Source: Nitrososphaerota archaeon (GTDB taxonomy: Archaea; Thermoproteota; Nitrososphaeria; Nitrososphaerales; Gagatemarchaeaceae). From it: a stretch of 54,282 bases of DNA. The stretch covers positions 124,954 through 179,235 of the forward strand of contig JAFLZV010000001.1 of the NCBI GenBank assembly GCA_029785375.1, given 5' to 3'. A program made the translations under genes and the position numbers. The notes beneath the pieces are model-generated. The model saw nothing but the letters and a program-made list of their open reading frames with translations. It was not told the DNA's origin and did no database searches. Positions within the stretch are counted from its first letter, which is position 1. Each line of letters begins with the position of its first letter. Shown here one piece after another: positions 22,672-32,964 of the stretch.

Positions 22672-24517
22672 CACTAGGGAGAAGGTCATAGGGATAGACC
22701 TGGGGACAACCAACTCCGCGGCAGCGGTGGTGGAAGCAGGGAGGCCGGTGGTGATCCCGAGCGCCGAGGGGGCGACCCCGGCGGGCAAGATGTTCCCCTC
22801 GGTGGTAGCCTACACAAAGGACGGACAACTCCTGGTAGGAGAGCCCGCGAGGCGCCAGGTGGTGACCAACCCGGACGGGACCGTCTTCGAGATCAAGAGG
22901 AAGATGGGGACAGACTACCGGGTCAGCCTCTCAGGAAAGGACTACTCCCCCGAGCAGCTCAGCTCCTACATACTCCAGAAGATCAAACATGACGCCGACG
23001 CGTTCCTGGGCTATCCTGTGAAGAAGGCGGTGATCACCGTACCAGCCCACTTCAACGACAACCAGCGTCAGGCGACCAAGGATGCGGGCGAGATAGCAGG
23101 CCTCGAGGTCGTTAGGATAATCAACGAGCCCACCGCTGCGTCGCTCGCCTACGGGCTCGACAAGTCCGAGAAGGAGATGAAAATCCTGGTGTTCAGCTTC
23201 GGTGGAGGGACCCACGACGCGACCATCATGGAGTTCGGAAAGGGGGTGTTCCAAGTCCTCGCCACCTCGGGGGACACACAGACAGGGGGGACAGACGTGG
23301 ACAAGGCCATCATCCAGGTCCTCCTCGACGACTTCCGTTCGAAGACCGGGATAGACCTGACCGCCGACAAGACGGCCATGGCCAGACTGAAGGAGGGGGC
23401 AGAGCAGGCGAAGATCCAGCTCTCGAACCTGATGTCCACCGACGTGGACCTTCCATTCATAGCAAGCGATGCCTCCGGTCCGAAGAACCTTCACTACACG
23501 CTGACCAGGACCAAGCTAGAAGAGGTCGCCAGGCCGGTGGTCTCAAAGACGGAGCAGACCATACGTAGGGTGATCAACGACGCGAAGCTCACCCCCGAGC
23601 AGGTTGACAAGGTGATACTGATAGGCGGAATGACAAGGATGCCGCTGGTCCGGAAGTTCGTCGAGGACGTGGCCAGGAAGCAGGCCGAGAGAGGCGTCGA
23701 CCCCATGGAAGCCGTCGCCATAGGCGCGGCGATACAGGGAGCCGTCCTGGCGGGGGAGATCAAGGACATACTTCTGTTGGACGTGACGCCGCTTTCCCTG
23801 GGCGTCGAGACCCTCGGCGGGATCACCGAGCACCTGATAGAGAAGAACGCTACGATACCGACCAAGAGGAGCAAGACGTTCACCACGGCTGCTGACTTCC
23901 AGACCGCCGTGACCATCCACGTGGTCCAGGGCGAGAGGAGCATGGCCGCTGACAACGTCTCTCTCGGGATGTTCAACCTGGCCGGGCTACCGCCGGCGCC
24001 CAGGGGCGTCCCGCAGATCGAGGTGACCTTCGACATTGACGCCAACGGCATCCTCACCGTAGGGGCGAAGGATCTCGGGACGGGGAAGGAGAGCAAGATA
24101 ACGATAACCGCGTCGACCAAGCTGTCGAAGGAAGAGAAGGAGAGGCTCGTCAAGGAGGCGGAGTCGTTCGCCGACCAGGACAGGAAGAAGAGGGACGATG
24201 CGGAGGTCAGGAACGAGGCGGACTCTGTGCTCTACACGGCAGAGAGGACGAAGAGAGACCTGGAAGGCAAGGTCGACAAGGCGAGCACAGACAAGATAGA
24301 CACGGCCGCTCAGGAGCTCAGGAAGGAGGTCGAGGGACAGGACACAGCGGCGATCAGGGATAAGAGCGAGGCGCTGAAGAAGGTCCTTCAGGAGGTAGGC
24401 GCGTCAGTCTATCAGCAACAGGCGCAGAGGCAGCAGCAGGGACAGCCCTCCGAGAGCGAGGGCGGCGGCCAGAAGGTCGGCGACGCCGACTACAAGGTTG
24501 TGGACGAAGGAAAGTAG
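22664..24517 (+). CDS. dnaK: Hsp70 chaperone DnaK
   Basis: ATP-dependent chaperone of 617 residues, normal length. The phosphate-1 motif [15 protein letters not shown] starts at residue about 7, [15 protein letters not shown] is in place, [12 protein letters not shown] gives the adenosine motif, and a beta-sandwich substrate domain plus a helical lid ending in a Gln-rich tail follow. The phosphate-2 motif reads [16 protein letters not shown]; bacterial and eukaryotic Hsp70 have Asp where the Ser is (DLGGGTFD), an Asp that helps coordinate the Mg-ATP site. Archaea usually acquired this system from bacteria. The ATG overlapping the grpE stop is chosen over a longer frame inside grpE. Confidence 0.96.
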   Translation: MSSTREKVIGIDLGTTNSAAAVVEAGRPVVIPSAEGATPAGKMFPSVVAYTKDGQLLVGEPARRQVVTNPDGTVFEIKRKMGTDYRVSLSGKDYSPEQLSSYILQKIKHDADAFLGYPVKKAVITVPAHFNDNQRQATKDAGEIAGLEVVRIINEPTAASLAYGLDKSEKEMKILVFSFGGGTHDATIMEFGKGVFQVLATSGDTQTGGTDVDKAIIQVLLDDFRSKTGIDLTADKTAMARLKEGAEQAKIQLSNLMSTDVDLPFIASDASGPKNLHYTLTRTKLEEVARPVVSKTEQTIRRVINDAKLTPEQVDKVILIGGMTRMPLVRKFVEDVARKQAERGVDPMEAVAIGAAIQGAVLAGEIKDILLLDVTPLSLGVETLGGITEHLIEKNATIPTKRSKTFTTAADFQTAVTIHVVQGERSMAADNVSLGMFNLAGLPPAPRGVPQIEVTFDIDANGILTVGAKDLGTGKESKITITASTKLSKEEKERLVKEAESFADQDRKKRDDAEVRNEADSVLYTAERTKRDLEGKVDKASTDKIDTAAQELRKEVEGQDTAAIRDKSEALKKVLQEVGASVYQQQAQRQQQGQPSESEGGGQKVGDADYKVVDEGK

Positions 24518-24529
24518 GAGATAGCCTCC

Positions 24530-25618
24530 GTGGCCACGAAGGACTACTACGAGGTGCTCGGCGTCCAGAGAGGCGCGACCAAGGATCAGATCAAGGACGC
24601 ATACAGGAAGCTCGCCCTCAAGTTCCACCCTGACCGGAACAAAGCCCCCGACGCTGAGGCGCGCTTCAAGGAGATATCCGAGGCGTACGCCGTGCTCTCA
24701 GACGACGAGAAGCGCAGGCAGTACGACTCGTTCGGGCGGGAGGGGGTGTACCAGAAGTACAGCCAGGAGGACATATTCAGGGGGGCCGACTTCGGCGAGT
24801 TCTTCAGAGGGGGAGGGTTCGGGGGCTTCGACGACATCTTCGCGCAGTTCTTCGGCGGAGGGGGGACGCGGCAGCCCAGCCGCGGCGAGGACCTGACCTA
24901 TCACCTGGAGCTCAATCTGGAAGACATAGTCAGCGACACCGAGAGGGAGATCGAGGTCCCTAGAAGCGAAGTGTGCGCCACCTGCCACGGGAGCGGCGCC
25001 AAGCCAGGGACATCGCCTCGTCAGTGCACCACCTGCGGCGGGACGGGCCAGGTCCAGAAGGTGCAGTCAGCAGGCTTCGCACGCTTAGTCAGGATCACCG
25101 CCTGCGGCAGGTGCGGAGGGAGAGGATACACCGTGGATAGCCCTTGCAAAGACTGCAGAGGGCGCGGGACAGCGGCGAAGACCAGGAAGATCCGCGTCAG
25201 GGTTCCCGGCGGGATCGAAGACGGGTACACCCTCCGCCTCAGGGGCGAAGGGAACGCCGGGGAGAGAGGCATCCCGCCCGGCGACCTCTACGTCGTGGTG
25301 AACATCGGACCGCACCGGGTCTTCAGGAGGGGAGAGGAAGACCCCAGCAACGTGTTCCTGGAAGCCAAGATAGGGGTCGTGGAGGCCATGCTCGGCACGG
25401 AACTCACTGTCCCGACGCTGCACGGCGACGTCAAACTGACGATCCCTCACGGTACCCAGCCCGGAGAGAGGTTCATTGTCAAGGAGAAGGGTCTCCCGAA
25501 GTTCGGCGGATGGAGGGGCGGCCATGGAAACCAGTACGTGGTCGTCCGGGTCGAAGTCCCGAGGAAGCTGACTGACCAGCAGAGGGAGCAGGTGAAGAAG
25601 CTCGGAAGCCTCAGCTAG
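24530..25618 (+). CDS. dnaJ: DnaJ (type I Hsp40) co-chaperone
   Basis: Stimulates DnaK ATP hydrolysis and delivers substrates. Domains in order: a J domain (1-70) with the essential HPD in LKFHPDRNK, a Gly/Phe-rich linker (about 83-120, [10 protein letters not shown]), and a zinc domain with all four CxxCxGxG repeats ([32 protein letters not shown]; about 144-215). Two beta-sandwich client-binding domains follow to residue 362. The GTG start lies 12 nt after dnaK, completing the operon. It ends overlapping by 4 nt the convergent DUF424 gene. Confidence 0.96.
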   Translation: MATKDYYEVLGVQRGATKDQIKDAYRKLALKFHPDRNKAPDAEARFKEISEAYAVLSDDEKRRQYDSFGREGVYQKYSQEDIFRGADFGEFFRGGGFGGFDDIFAQFFGGGGTRQPSRGEDLTYHLELNLEDIVSDTEREIEVPRSEVCATCHGSGAKPGTSPRQCTTCGGTGQVQKVQSAGFARLVRITACGRCGGRGYTVDSPCKDCRGRGTAAKTRKIRVRVPGGIEDGYTLRLRGEGNAGERGIPPGDLYVVVNIGPHRVFRRGEEDPSNVFLEAKIGVVEAMLGTELTVPTLHGDVKLTIPHGTQPGERFIVKEKGLPKFGGWRGGHGNQYVVVRVEVPRKLTDQQREQVKKLGSLS

Positions 25619-25926
25619 CCCGAGAACTTGTAAATCATCAGGAAGGGGATCTCCTGGATTTCACGTATGGCCTCCGGCGCCCCGACCTTGTTGCTGACGG
25701 CCAATGAGACAGACCTGGACCCGGCGAGATTTACTATCGAGCACGTCCGGATCAGCCTGAGGGCCTCGCCGCTGCTGACCACCTCGCCCGAGTAGAAGTC
25801 CTTGGAGAGGTGCACCTCCAGGTTCCCTTCGGCGACCGTGCGCCCCACCAGCTCTTCGTCGCATATGTTGACCAGTATAGACCCTCTGTACTCCGCGGTC
25901 CTGACGGAGAACCCCTTCTCGGCCAA
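25615..25926 (-). CDS. DUF424 family protein
   Basis: A 103-residue protein with the archaeal DUF424 pattern: an N-terminal strand, [33 protein letters not shown], then a helix and [14 protein letters not shown]. The function of this family is not established, but it is widely next to aIF2-beta, as here (the upstream gene ends 3 nt before). That suggests a translation- or tRNA-related role. The TTG start follows directly on aIF2-beta. Confidence 0.85.
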   Translation of the reverse strand: MAEKGFSVRTAEYRGSILVNICDEELVGRTVAEGNLEVHLSKDFYSGEVVSSGEALRLIRTCSIVNLAGSRSVSLAVSNKVGAPEAIREIQEIPFLMIYKFSG

Positions 25927-25929
25927 GCT

Positions 25930-26346
25930 CTACGCAACCTTGGCGACCGACCTGGCCCCGCAAGCCTCGCAGACCATGAACCACATGCGCTTCTCCTTGT
26001 CCAGGTGGGTGTCTGGGCTCCCGCAGACTGGGCATATCACACCGTCCTTGAGATAGCGCTGTAAGAGCTGAGAGAACGAATCGCGGTCCTTCCGCCCTAT
26101 GAAGATGGCTCGTTCCCCGTCAAGGGAGGCCGCCGTTGCGAGTTCTTTGGCGAGGTACATCAGGACGCGGCTTGATTCTCTTCTCAGGAGCTTGGGGAAC
26201 TCGGCATAGTTTCGGAAGATCGTCTTGTTGCCCACCCAGATGACGTCCGGCTCTGGGAGCTCGAGCCGTAGGGCGCCGGACTGCTTCGCATCCTTGTCCA
26301 GGCCAGATCTGGCCCTGGAGAGGAGATCTTCGTACGACCGAGGCAT
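25930..26346 (-). CDS. Translation initiation factor aIF2 subunit beta
   Basis: Subunit of the heterotrimer that brings initiator Met-tRNA to the small ribosomal subunit. The 138-residue protein has the N-terminal helix (MPRSYEDLLSRA), the central alpha/beta domain (GNKTIFRNYAEFPKLL, RVLMYLAKEL), the linker RYLKDGVICPVC and a C-terminal C4 zinc ribbon (CPVCGSP ... CEACGA). The ATG at 26344-26346 matches the family N-terminus; an earlier in-frame start adds ten residues without support. It is cotranscribed with the DUF424 gene and divergent from MTA phosphorylase. Confidence 0.93.
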   Translation of the reverse strand: MPRSYEDLLSRARSGLDKDAKQSGALRLELPEPDVIWVGNKTIFRNYAEFPKLLRRESSRVLMYLAKELATAASLDGERAIFIGRKDRDSFSQLLQRYLKDGVICPVCGSPDTHLDKEKRMWFMVCEACGARSVAKVA

Positions 26347-26412
26347 TCGCAGAATCGTCAGACCAAGGTATTTCAAGTCTTCTGGCCTGCGCAGCTCTTC
26401 TCAAGCCAAAGA

Positions 26413-26418
26413 TTAAAT
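26413..26418 (+). promoter_or_regulatory. TATA box of the MTA/SAH recycling operon
   Basis: TTAAAT is 23-28 nt before the GTG at 26441. A GGAGG sequence between them (about 26430-26434) may also serve as ribosome-binding site. Confidence 0.45.
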
Positions 26419-26440
26419 CGGAAACCTGAGGAGGCGGACT

Positions 26441-27247
26441 GTGAAGCCGGCGGCAGAGTTCGGCGTCTTTGGCGGCTCCGGGTTCTACAAGCTTGCAAAA
26501 GGGACAGGCAGCGCCACCGTGACCACCCGCTACGGGAAGCCAAGCGGCAAAGTGACGCTGGCGGATATCGAGGGGCGGAAGGTGGCGTTCATACCCAGGC
26601 ACGGAGTCCACCACGAATATCCCCCTCACGCAGTCCCATACAGGGCAAACGTCATGGCCTTCAAGAAGCTCGGGGTGAAAAGGGTGATCGGCCCCAACGC
26701 CGTTGGAAGCCTGAAGGGTGAAGTTGCCCCAGGGGAGCTAGTCTTCTGCGACCAGTTCGTCAACTTCACGTCAGGGAGGAAGGACACGTTCTACGACGGG
26801 CCCGAGACGACGCATGTCAGCTCCGCGTCACCCTACTGCCCCCAGATGAGGAAGGCGGCGGTCGAGGCCGCTGATGCCCTGGGGCTCGAGTACCATCCCT
26901 CAGGGACCGTGGTCGTAATCCAGGGACCCCGGTTCTCTACCAAGGCGGAGAGCAGGTTCTTCTCGCGGCAGGGGTGGGATGTGATCAACATGACCCAGTA
27001 TCCCGAGGCCGTGCTCGCGCGGGAACAGGAGATGTGCTACCTCAACATATCTCTGGTGACCGACTACGACGCGGGCCTGGAGGGCGATCCGAGCATGAAG
27101 CCGGTGTCCCACGAAGAAGTGGTCAGGGTATTCAACAGGAACCTTGAGAACCTGACGCGACTTATCGGAGAGATCGTGAAGCGGGTGCCTGGGGAGCGAA
27201 CCTGCGATTGCGGCTCGGCGCTCGAACATGCGAGACTGAGCGCCTGA
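26441..27247 (+). CDS. mtnP: 5'-Methylthioadenosine phosphorylase
   Basis: Cleaves methylthioadenosine with phosphate to adenine and methylthioribose 1-phosphate. The 268-residue trimeric phosphorylase family II protein has GVFGGSGFYKL (phosphate loop), FIPRHGVHHEYPPHAVPYRAN, NAVGSLKGEVAPGE, and VVIQGPRFSTKAESRFF with INMTQYPEAVLARE (base and sugar pocket). The Cys pair near the end (RTCDCGSA) is seen in thermostable archaeal members. GTG start after a TATA. It overlaps apt by 3 nt, so the adenine released can be turned directly into AMP by the next enzyme. Confidence 0.92.
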   Translation: MKPAAEFGVFGGSGFYKLAKGTGSATVTTRYGKPSGKVTLADIEGRKVAFIPRHGVHHEYPPHAVPYRANVMAFKKLGVKRVIGPNAVGSLKGEVAPGELVFCDQFVNFTSGRKDTFYDGPETTHVSSASPYCPQMRKAAVEAADALGLEYHPSGTVVVIQGPRFSTKAESRFFSRQGWDVINMTQYPEAVLAREQEMCYLNISLVTDYDAGLEGDPSMKPVSHEEVVRVFNRNLENLTRLIGEIVKRVPGERTCDCGSALEHARLSA

Positions 27248-27777
27248 TGGAGAAGCTCGAGACTGACATCAAGAAGGCAATCCGGAACATCCCGGACTAC
27301 CCGAAGAAGGGGGTAGCGTTCAAGGACCTCACCACGCTCTGGGAGGACGGCAGACTGACCAGGCGGGTCACAGACGCCTTGGAAAGGAGGTGGAAGAAGG
27401 CGAAGCTCGACAAGGTAGTCGGCGTCGAGGCCAGGGGGTTCATAGTCGGCGCCCCCCTTGCCGACCGCCTCGGGATAGGGTTCGTCCCCGCGAGGAAGGT
27501 GGGGAAGCTGCCTGCGAAGAAGGTGAGTGTGAACTATGAGCTCGAATACGGCCGCCAGGGGCTCGAGATGCATGCCAACTCCGTCTCCAAGGGAGAGAGG
27601 GTGCTCATCGTGGACGACCTTCTGGCGACCGGAGGGACGTCAAAGGCTGCTGCTGCCCTGGTCGAAAAGCTTGGAGGCAAGGTAGTCGGGCTCGCCTTTG
27701 TGACAGAGCTCAGCTTTCTGAAGGGGAGGGAGAAGCTGACGGGATACGAGGTCTACACGCTCTCCAGGTATGACTAG
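27247..27777 (+). CDS. apt: Adenine phosphoribosyltransferase
   Basis: Converts adenine and PRPP to AMP. The 176-residue protein has the N-terminal IRNIPDYPKKGVAFKDLTTL typical of APRT, VVGVEARGFIVGAPLA, the flexible-loop region, and the PRPP motif VLIVDDLLATGGTSKAA. The ATG overlaps the MTA phosphorylase stop (TGATG), and its own stop overlaps the next gene by 8 nt, indicating tight translational coupling in a purine and methionine salvage operon. Confidence 0.94.
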   Translation: MEKLETDIKKAIRNIPDYPKKGVAFKDLTTLWEDGRLTRRVTDALERRWKKAKLDKVVGVEARGFIVGAPLADRLGIGFVPARKVGKLPAKKVSVNYELEYGRQGLEMHANSVSKGERVLIVDDLLATGGTSKAAAALVEKLGGKVVGLAFVTELSFLKGREKLTGYEVYTLSRYD

Positions 27778-28507
27778 GGACAGGTCCCCGGTGGGGGTCA
27801 TAGTGGGGACCGGGGTGACGCAGCACTTCGATCTGGGTCGTCCCAGGGGCGTGAAGACCAGCTACGGCCGCACGACGGTGTACGAGGACCCTTCAGGAGA
27901 GTTCGTGGTCATCCCGAGGCACGGGCCTGGCCACAGGACCCCGCCCCACGCCATCAACTACAGGGCGAACATAGCGGCCCTGGAGAGCCTGGGCGTGAGG
28001 GAGGTGATCGCGACCAGCGCCGTGGGCTCTATGAACGATGGGTTCAAGGTAGGTGACCTGGGCCTGGCGGCGCAGTTCCTGGATTTCACGAAGCATAGAG
28101 AGGGAACCTTCTTCGAAGACGAGGTGGTTCACACTGACATGACCAACCCCTACAGTCGCCGGGTGAACGAAGCGCTGGCCGCCGCCGCGAAGAAGCTAAA
28201 ACTGGAGGTGCGCCCGGGCCTCGTGTACGTCTGCGTAGAGGGCCCGAGGTTCGAGACAGCTGCCGAGATCAGGATGTACAGGACGCTCGGCGGCGACGTG
28301 GTGGGGATGACCGGCGTACCAGAGGTAGTGCTTGCGAAGGAGAAGCATATGGAGTACTCGTCGGTGCTGGTGGCCACCAATTGGGCGGCCGGGCTGCAGC
28401 CCGCGGTGAGCCACGAAGAGGTCTCAAAGGTGATGGAAGGAGCCGGGAGTCTGGTGAAACAGTTGATAGAGGGGGCCCTCGGGGCCCTAGGGGGTATACG
28501 AACATGA
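27770..28507 (+). CDS. Second purine nucleoside phosphorylase, MTA/MTI-type
   Basis: A 245-residue paralogue of the upstream MTA phosphorylase with VGVIVGTGVTQHF, VIPRHGPGHRTPPHAINYRAN, TSAVGSMNDGFKVGD and VCVEGPRFETAAEIRMY followed by VGMTGVPEVVLAKE. The change from NMTQ to GMTG in the base-sugar pocket is the sort of difference that separates MTA-specific enzymes from 6-oxopurine or methylthioinosine phosphorylases. Hence methylthioinosine, inosine or guanosine may be the substrate. An MTA-deaminase-like amidohydrolase at 52130 could supply methylthioinosine. Substrate is inferred, not shown. Confidence 0.8.
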   Translation: MTRDRSPVGVIVGTGVTQHFDLGRPRGVKTSYGRTTVYEDPSGEFVVIPRHGPGHRTPPHAINYRANIAALESLGVREVIATSAVGSMNDGFKVGDLGLAAQFLDFTKHREGTFFEDEVVHTDMTNPYSRRVNEALAAAAKKLKLEVRPGLVYVCVEGPRFETAAEIRMYRTLGGDVVGMTGVPEVVLAKEKHMEYSSVLVATNWAAGLQPAVSHEEVSKVMEGAGSLVKQLIEGALGALGGIRT

Positions 28508-29733
28508 AAGTCACAGACCAAAAGCTGAGCAGTGAAGGAGAGAGGAACTTCCTCTGGGCCAAGGCCCACATGGGGGCTCTCACCAGTCTAGAGGAGAAGT
28601 ATGCGAAGTCGAAGCCCCTGGAAGGGGTGAGGATAGGGGTCTGCCTGCACATAACCAAGGAGACGTCTGTGCTCATAGACGCCCTGCTCTCCGCCGGAGC
28701 GGAGGTGAAGCTGGCGGCGGCCAACCCGCTCTCGACCCAGGACGACATAGCGGCGTACCTGTCCACCAGGACTGAGGTGTGGGCCTGGAGGGGAGAGTCT
28801 GCGCAGGAGTACTCGTGGTGCATCGACCAGGTGCTCCGGAGCCGGCCGCAGCAGATCATAGACGACGGCTCGGACCTGCACATCGCGGCCCACCGCTCGA
28901 AGGCGAGGGGCATTGTCGGCGGGTCAGAGGAGACCACGACCGGGGTGGTCAGGTTGAAGGCGCTGGAGGCCGAAGGGGGACTGGCCTATCCGGTCATCGC
29001 CGTCAACGACGCCAAGACCAAGTTCATGTTCGACAACAGATATGGGACCGGGCAGTCGACACTGGACGGCATCATGAGGGCCACGGCCCTCCTACTTGCC
29101 GGAATCAGGACGGTCGTGGTGGGCTACGGCTGGGTCGGCAAGGGGGTCGCCATGAGAGCCCGCGGGATGGGCGCGAGGGTGACGGTCGTGGAAGTTGACC
29201 CGGTCAGGGCGCTGGAGGCGCACCTGGACGGCTTCGACGTTTCGAGCATCGAGGACGCTGCGGCAGGGGGCGACCTGTTCGTCACCGCCACCGGGATGAA
29301 AGGGGTGATACCCTACACGGCCATAGAGAAGATGAAGGAGGGGGCTATGCTGTCCAACGCGGGGCACTTCGACGTCGAGATCGACGTGAAGACTCTGCTG
29401 GCCAAGGCGAAGAAGATGAAGGAGGTCAGGACGAACGTGGACGAGGTGACCCTCCCGTCAGGCAAGAGGGTGTACCTGATTGCGAAGGGGAGGATAGCGA
29501 ACCTGGTCGCCGCGGAGGGGCACCCGCCCGAGGTGATGCAGATGTCCTTTGCGAACCAGATGATGGCGGCTATCCGAATCCACGCCGACCACGCGAAGAT
29601 GGAGAAGCGGGTCTACGGAGTCCCAGCTGAGCTCGAAGACGAGGTGGCGAGGGCGGCGCTGAAGTCGATGGGCATCTCGATAGGCGCCATGACGAAGGAA
29701 CAGAAGGCGTACGCCCAGAGCTGGGAGATCTGA
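28504..29733 (+). CDS. ahcY: Adenosylhomocysteinase
   Basis: NAD-dependent enzyme that splits S-adenosylhomocysteine to adenosine and homocysteine. The 409-residue protein is the shorter archaeal/thermophilic type. It shows CLHITKETSVLIDALLSAGA, EEYTWC-like QEYSWCIDQV, GGSEETTTGV, and VNDAKTKFMFDNRYGTGQS with the substrate Lys and Asp. The Rossmann motif VVVGYGWVGKGVA follows, then LSNAGHFDVEID. The ATG overlaps the previous stop (ATGA). It completes the recycling operon, since adenosine and MTA are the two adenine-containing by-products of SAM use. Confidence 0.95.
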   Translation: MKVTDQKLSSEGERNFLWAKAHMGALTSLEEKYAKSKPLEGVRIGVCLHITKETSVLIDALLSAGAEVKLAAANPLSTQDDIAAYLSTRTEVWAWRGESAQEYSWCIDQVLRSRPQQIIDDGSDLHIAAHRSKARGIVGGSEETTTGVVRLKALEAEGGLAYPVIAVNDAKTKFMFDNRYGTGQSTLDGIMRATALLLAGIRTVVVGYGWVGKGVAMRARGMGARVTVVEVDPVRALEAHLDGFDVSSIEDAAAGGDLFVTATGMKGVIPYTAIEKMKEGAMLSNAGHFDVEIDVKTLLAKAKKMKEVRTNVDEVTLPSGKRVYLIAKGRIANLVAAEGHPPEVMQMSFANQMMAAIRIHADHAKMEKRVYGVPAELEDEVARAALKSMGISIGAMTKEQKAYAQSWEI

Positions 29734-29740
29734 GCTAAGG

Positions 29741-29746
29741 TTTAAA
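29741..29746 (+). promoter_or_regulatory. TATA box of metG
   Basis: TTTAAA is 28-33 nt upstream of the GTG at 29774, consistent with a leaderless transcript. Confidence 0.5.
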
Positions 29747-29773
29747 CCGAAAGCGGAGGCGCGCCTCCGAGCC

Positions 29774-31477
<1,704 letters not shown>

Positions 31478-31481
31478 CTGG

Positions 31482-32513
31482 TCAACCGCAGGATGGGAGC
31501 GCCTCGAGGCCCTCGAGGAGAGAGGTGTCCATGTCGTCGTCGAGGACCCGGTCACCGAGTATCTTTGCCAGAGGGTCGTAGCCGTCGTACTTCGTGGTGC
31601 CGAAACCAGAGGCCAAGACGCTGACCTGGAGCTGAGACGAACCTGAGTAGTCGACGCCGTACTCCACGTCGACCGACTGGTTGTCAATCAGAGACCCGAA
31701 CCGGCTCACCGCCAGGCCCACTTCCTGGGCTGAGAGGCTGGAGTCTGCGTTCAGGCTCACGACGGCTCTGCTCGCCTCCTTGGCGTCAGCAATCCTCCCC
31801 AGAGAGACCACGGCTCCCGCCAGGGCATCCTCGGCCTTCTCTACACCCCCGTTGCTCGACACGCCCAGCAGGGAATACCCATCCCTGAGGACGGCGCCCA
31901 GGAGCTTGTTGAGACCCACCGACTTCGAGCCCAGGGTCGACTTCGCCAGCAGCGAGCCGAGCGCCTTGACGGCGGCCTTGTTGGCCGAGTCGTAGAGGTT
32001 AGCCAGGGTAGACTCATCCGGGGACGAGTGCATCAGCGTCTCGTTGTCCACGACCACCACCCCTCTCGAGGCGGCGCGGAGACGCCGCAACGAGACGCCG
32101 GCGTAGAACTTCATCTTCTTCTCGAACTCGAACGGCATGACTGCCACCCCTACGGTCGTTGCGCCACACTCCTGGGCTATGGAGGCGACGACCGGCGCCA
32201 GCCCGCTCCCCGTCGCGCCGCCAAGGCCCGTGACAACGAAGACAACATTGGAGCTGCCGACCGCGTCTCTGATCCTCTCGTGACAGGACAACGCGAGCCC
32301 GCGGACAAGGGAGGGAGTGAGCTTCTGATCTATGGGGGACTGGATGTGAATGGCGTCTTCGGTATCAACGGTCGAAAAGTCTTCCTCGTCACAGGAGACA
32401 TAAGCGTACCTGTCGACTAACAGGGGTTTCCGGCTGAGCAGGGAGACAATCCTTGTCCCTGCGCTACCTATTCCGATTACGGCTACTTCGTCTGTGGTTT
32501 TTCGGTCGAGCAT
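31482..32513 (-). CDS. Divergent FtsZ/tubulin-superfamily GTPase
   Basis: A 343-residue protein starting VAVIGIGSAGTRIVSLL. The tubulin signature appears as TGLGGATGSGLAPVVA rather than the FtsZ GGGTGTG, and an FEFEKKMKFYAGVSLRRLR helix and VVVDNETLM follow as in FtsZ/CetZ. The T7-loop catalytic region (normally NxDxxD) reads NADSSLSAQEVG, with one Asp in doubt. Such non-canonical FtsZ homologues occur in Nitrososphaeria, which divide with Cdv/ESCRT-like proteins, so a structural or shape role is as likely as division. Minus-strand TATA TGTTTATT (32544-32551) is about 31-38 nt upstream. Confidence 0.85.
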   Translation of the reverse strand: MLDRKTTDEVAVIGIGSAGTRIVSLLSRKPLLVDRYAYVSCDEEDFSTVDTEDAIHIQSPIDQKLTPSLVRGLALSCHERIRDAVGSSNVVFVVTGLGGATGSGLAPVVASIAQECGATTVGVAVMPFEFEKKMKFYAGVSLRRLRAASRGVVVVDNETLMHSSPDESTLANLYDSANKAAVKALGSLLAKSTLGSKSVGLNKLLGAVLRDGYSLLGVSSNGGVEKAEDALAGAVVSLGRIADAKEASRAVVSLNADSSLSAQEVGLAVSRFGSLIDNQSVDVEYGVDYSGSSQLQVSVLASGFGTTKYDGYDPLAKILGDRVLDDDMDTSLLEGLEALPSCG

Positions 32514-32632
32514 CCTTGAAGCGCAGACCTACACCGCACTTCGAATAAACAAACCAATCACTGAATTTAGTTGACGACAATGTAGTTTTTATTTACCCCC
32601 AGCCCGTCGAAGCCCTGACGGCCTGATGGCGG

Positions 32633-32935
32633 TCAGTCTTGGTTGACGAGCTTGTTGACCAACTCGTCCATCATGTGCCCCGAGCACTCGACGGTCACCG
32701 TCAGGACGCCGTCCACAGAGAGGGCAGCTGTCCTGATGCCCCGGCCGATGTCCACGGCGATGGGACTGTAGGCGGACAGCGGCTGGAACCTTATCCTTAT
32801 TGCGCCGGTGGCCATCTCAGAAACGTCGGTCACGATGTTGAGCTCTCCGAACTTCCGTTTCGTCTCTTCGTCAACCAGTTCGCCGAGTCTGGCCTCGACC
32901 CGCCTGGAAAGTTCGCTGGGCACGGTGAAATACAT
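32633..32935 (-). CDS. Small protein with an FSCA/MIP18-like fold, lacking cysteine ligand at the usual place
   Basis: A 100-residue protein. The second half, VTDVSEMATGAIRIRFQPL, then IGRGIRTAALSVDGVLTVTVE and a short tail, follows the strand-helix-strand rhythm of the DUF59/MIP18 family involved in Fe-S assembly, but the Cys found there is replaced. One Cys (ECSGHMM) remains later. It lies 29 nt after gcvPB in the same direction and also has a possible own TATA at 32951-32957. The function is unknown; the family suggestion is weak. Confidence 0.55.
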   Translation of the reverse strand: MYFTVPSELSRRVEARLGELVDEETKRKFGELNIVTDVSEMATGAIRIRFQPLSAYSPIAVDIGRGIRTAALSVDGVLTVTVECSGHMMDELVNKLVNQD

Positions 32936-32964
32936 GGGTTTCTAGAGACTATAAGGCCTTTGGC

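Noticed and set aside
28381-28503. Longer N-terminus for adenosylhomocysteinase
   Set aside because: The extension lies entirely within the preceding phosphorylase gene and is Arg/Gly-rich shadow; the ATGA overlap start gives the family N-terminus.
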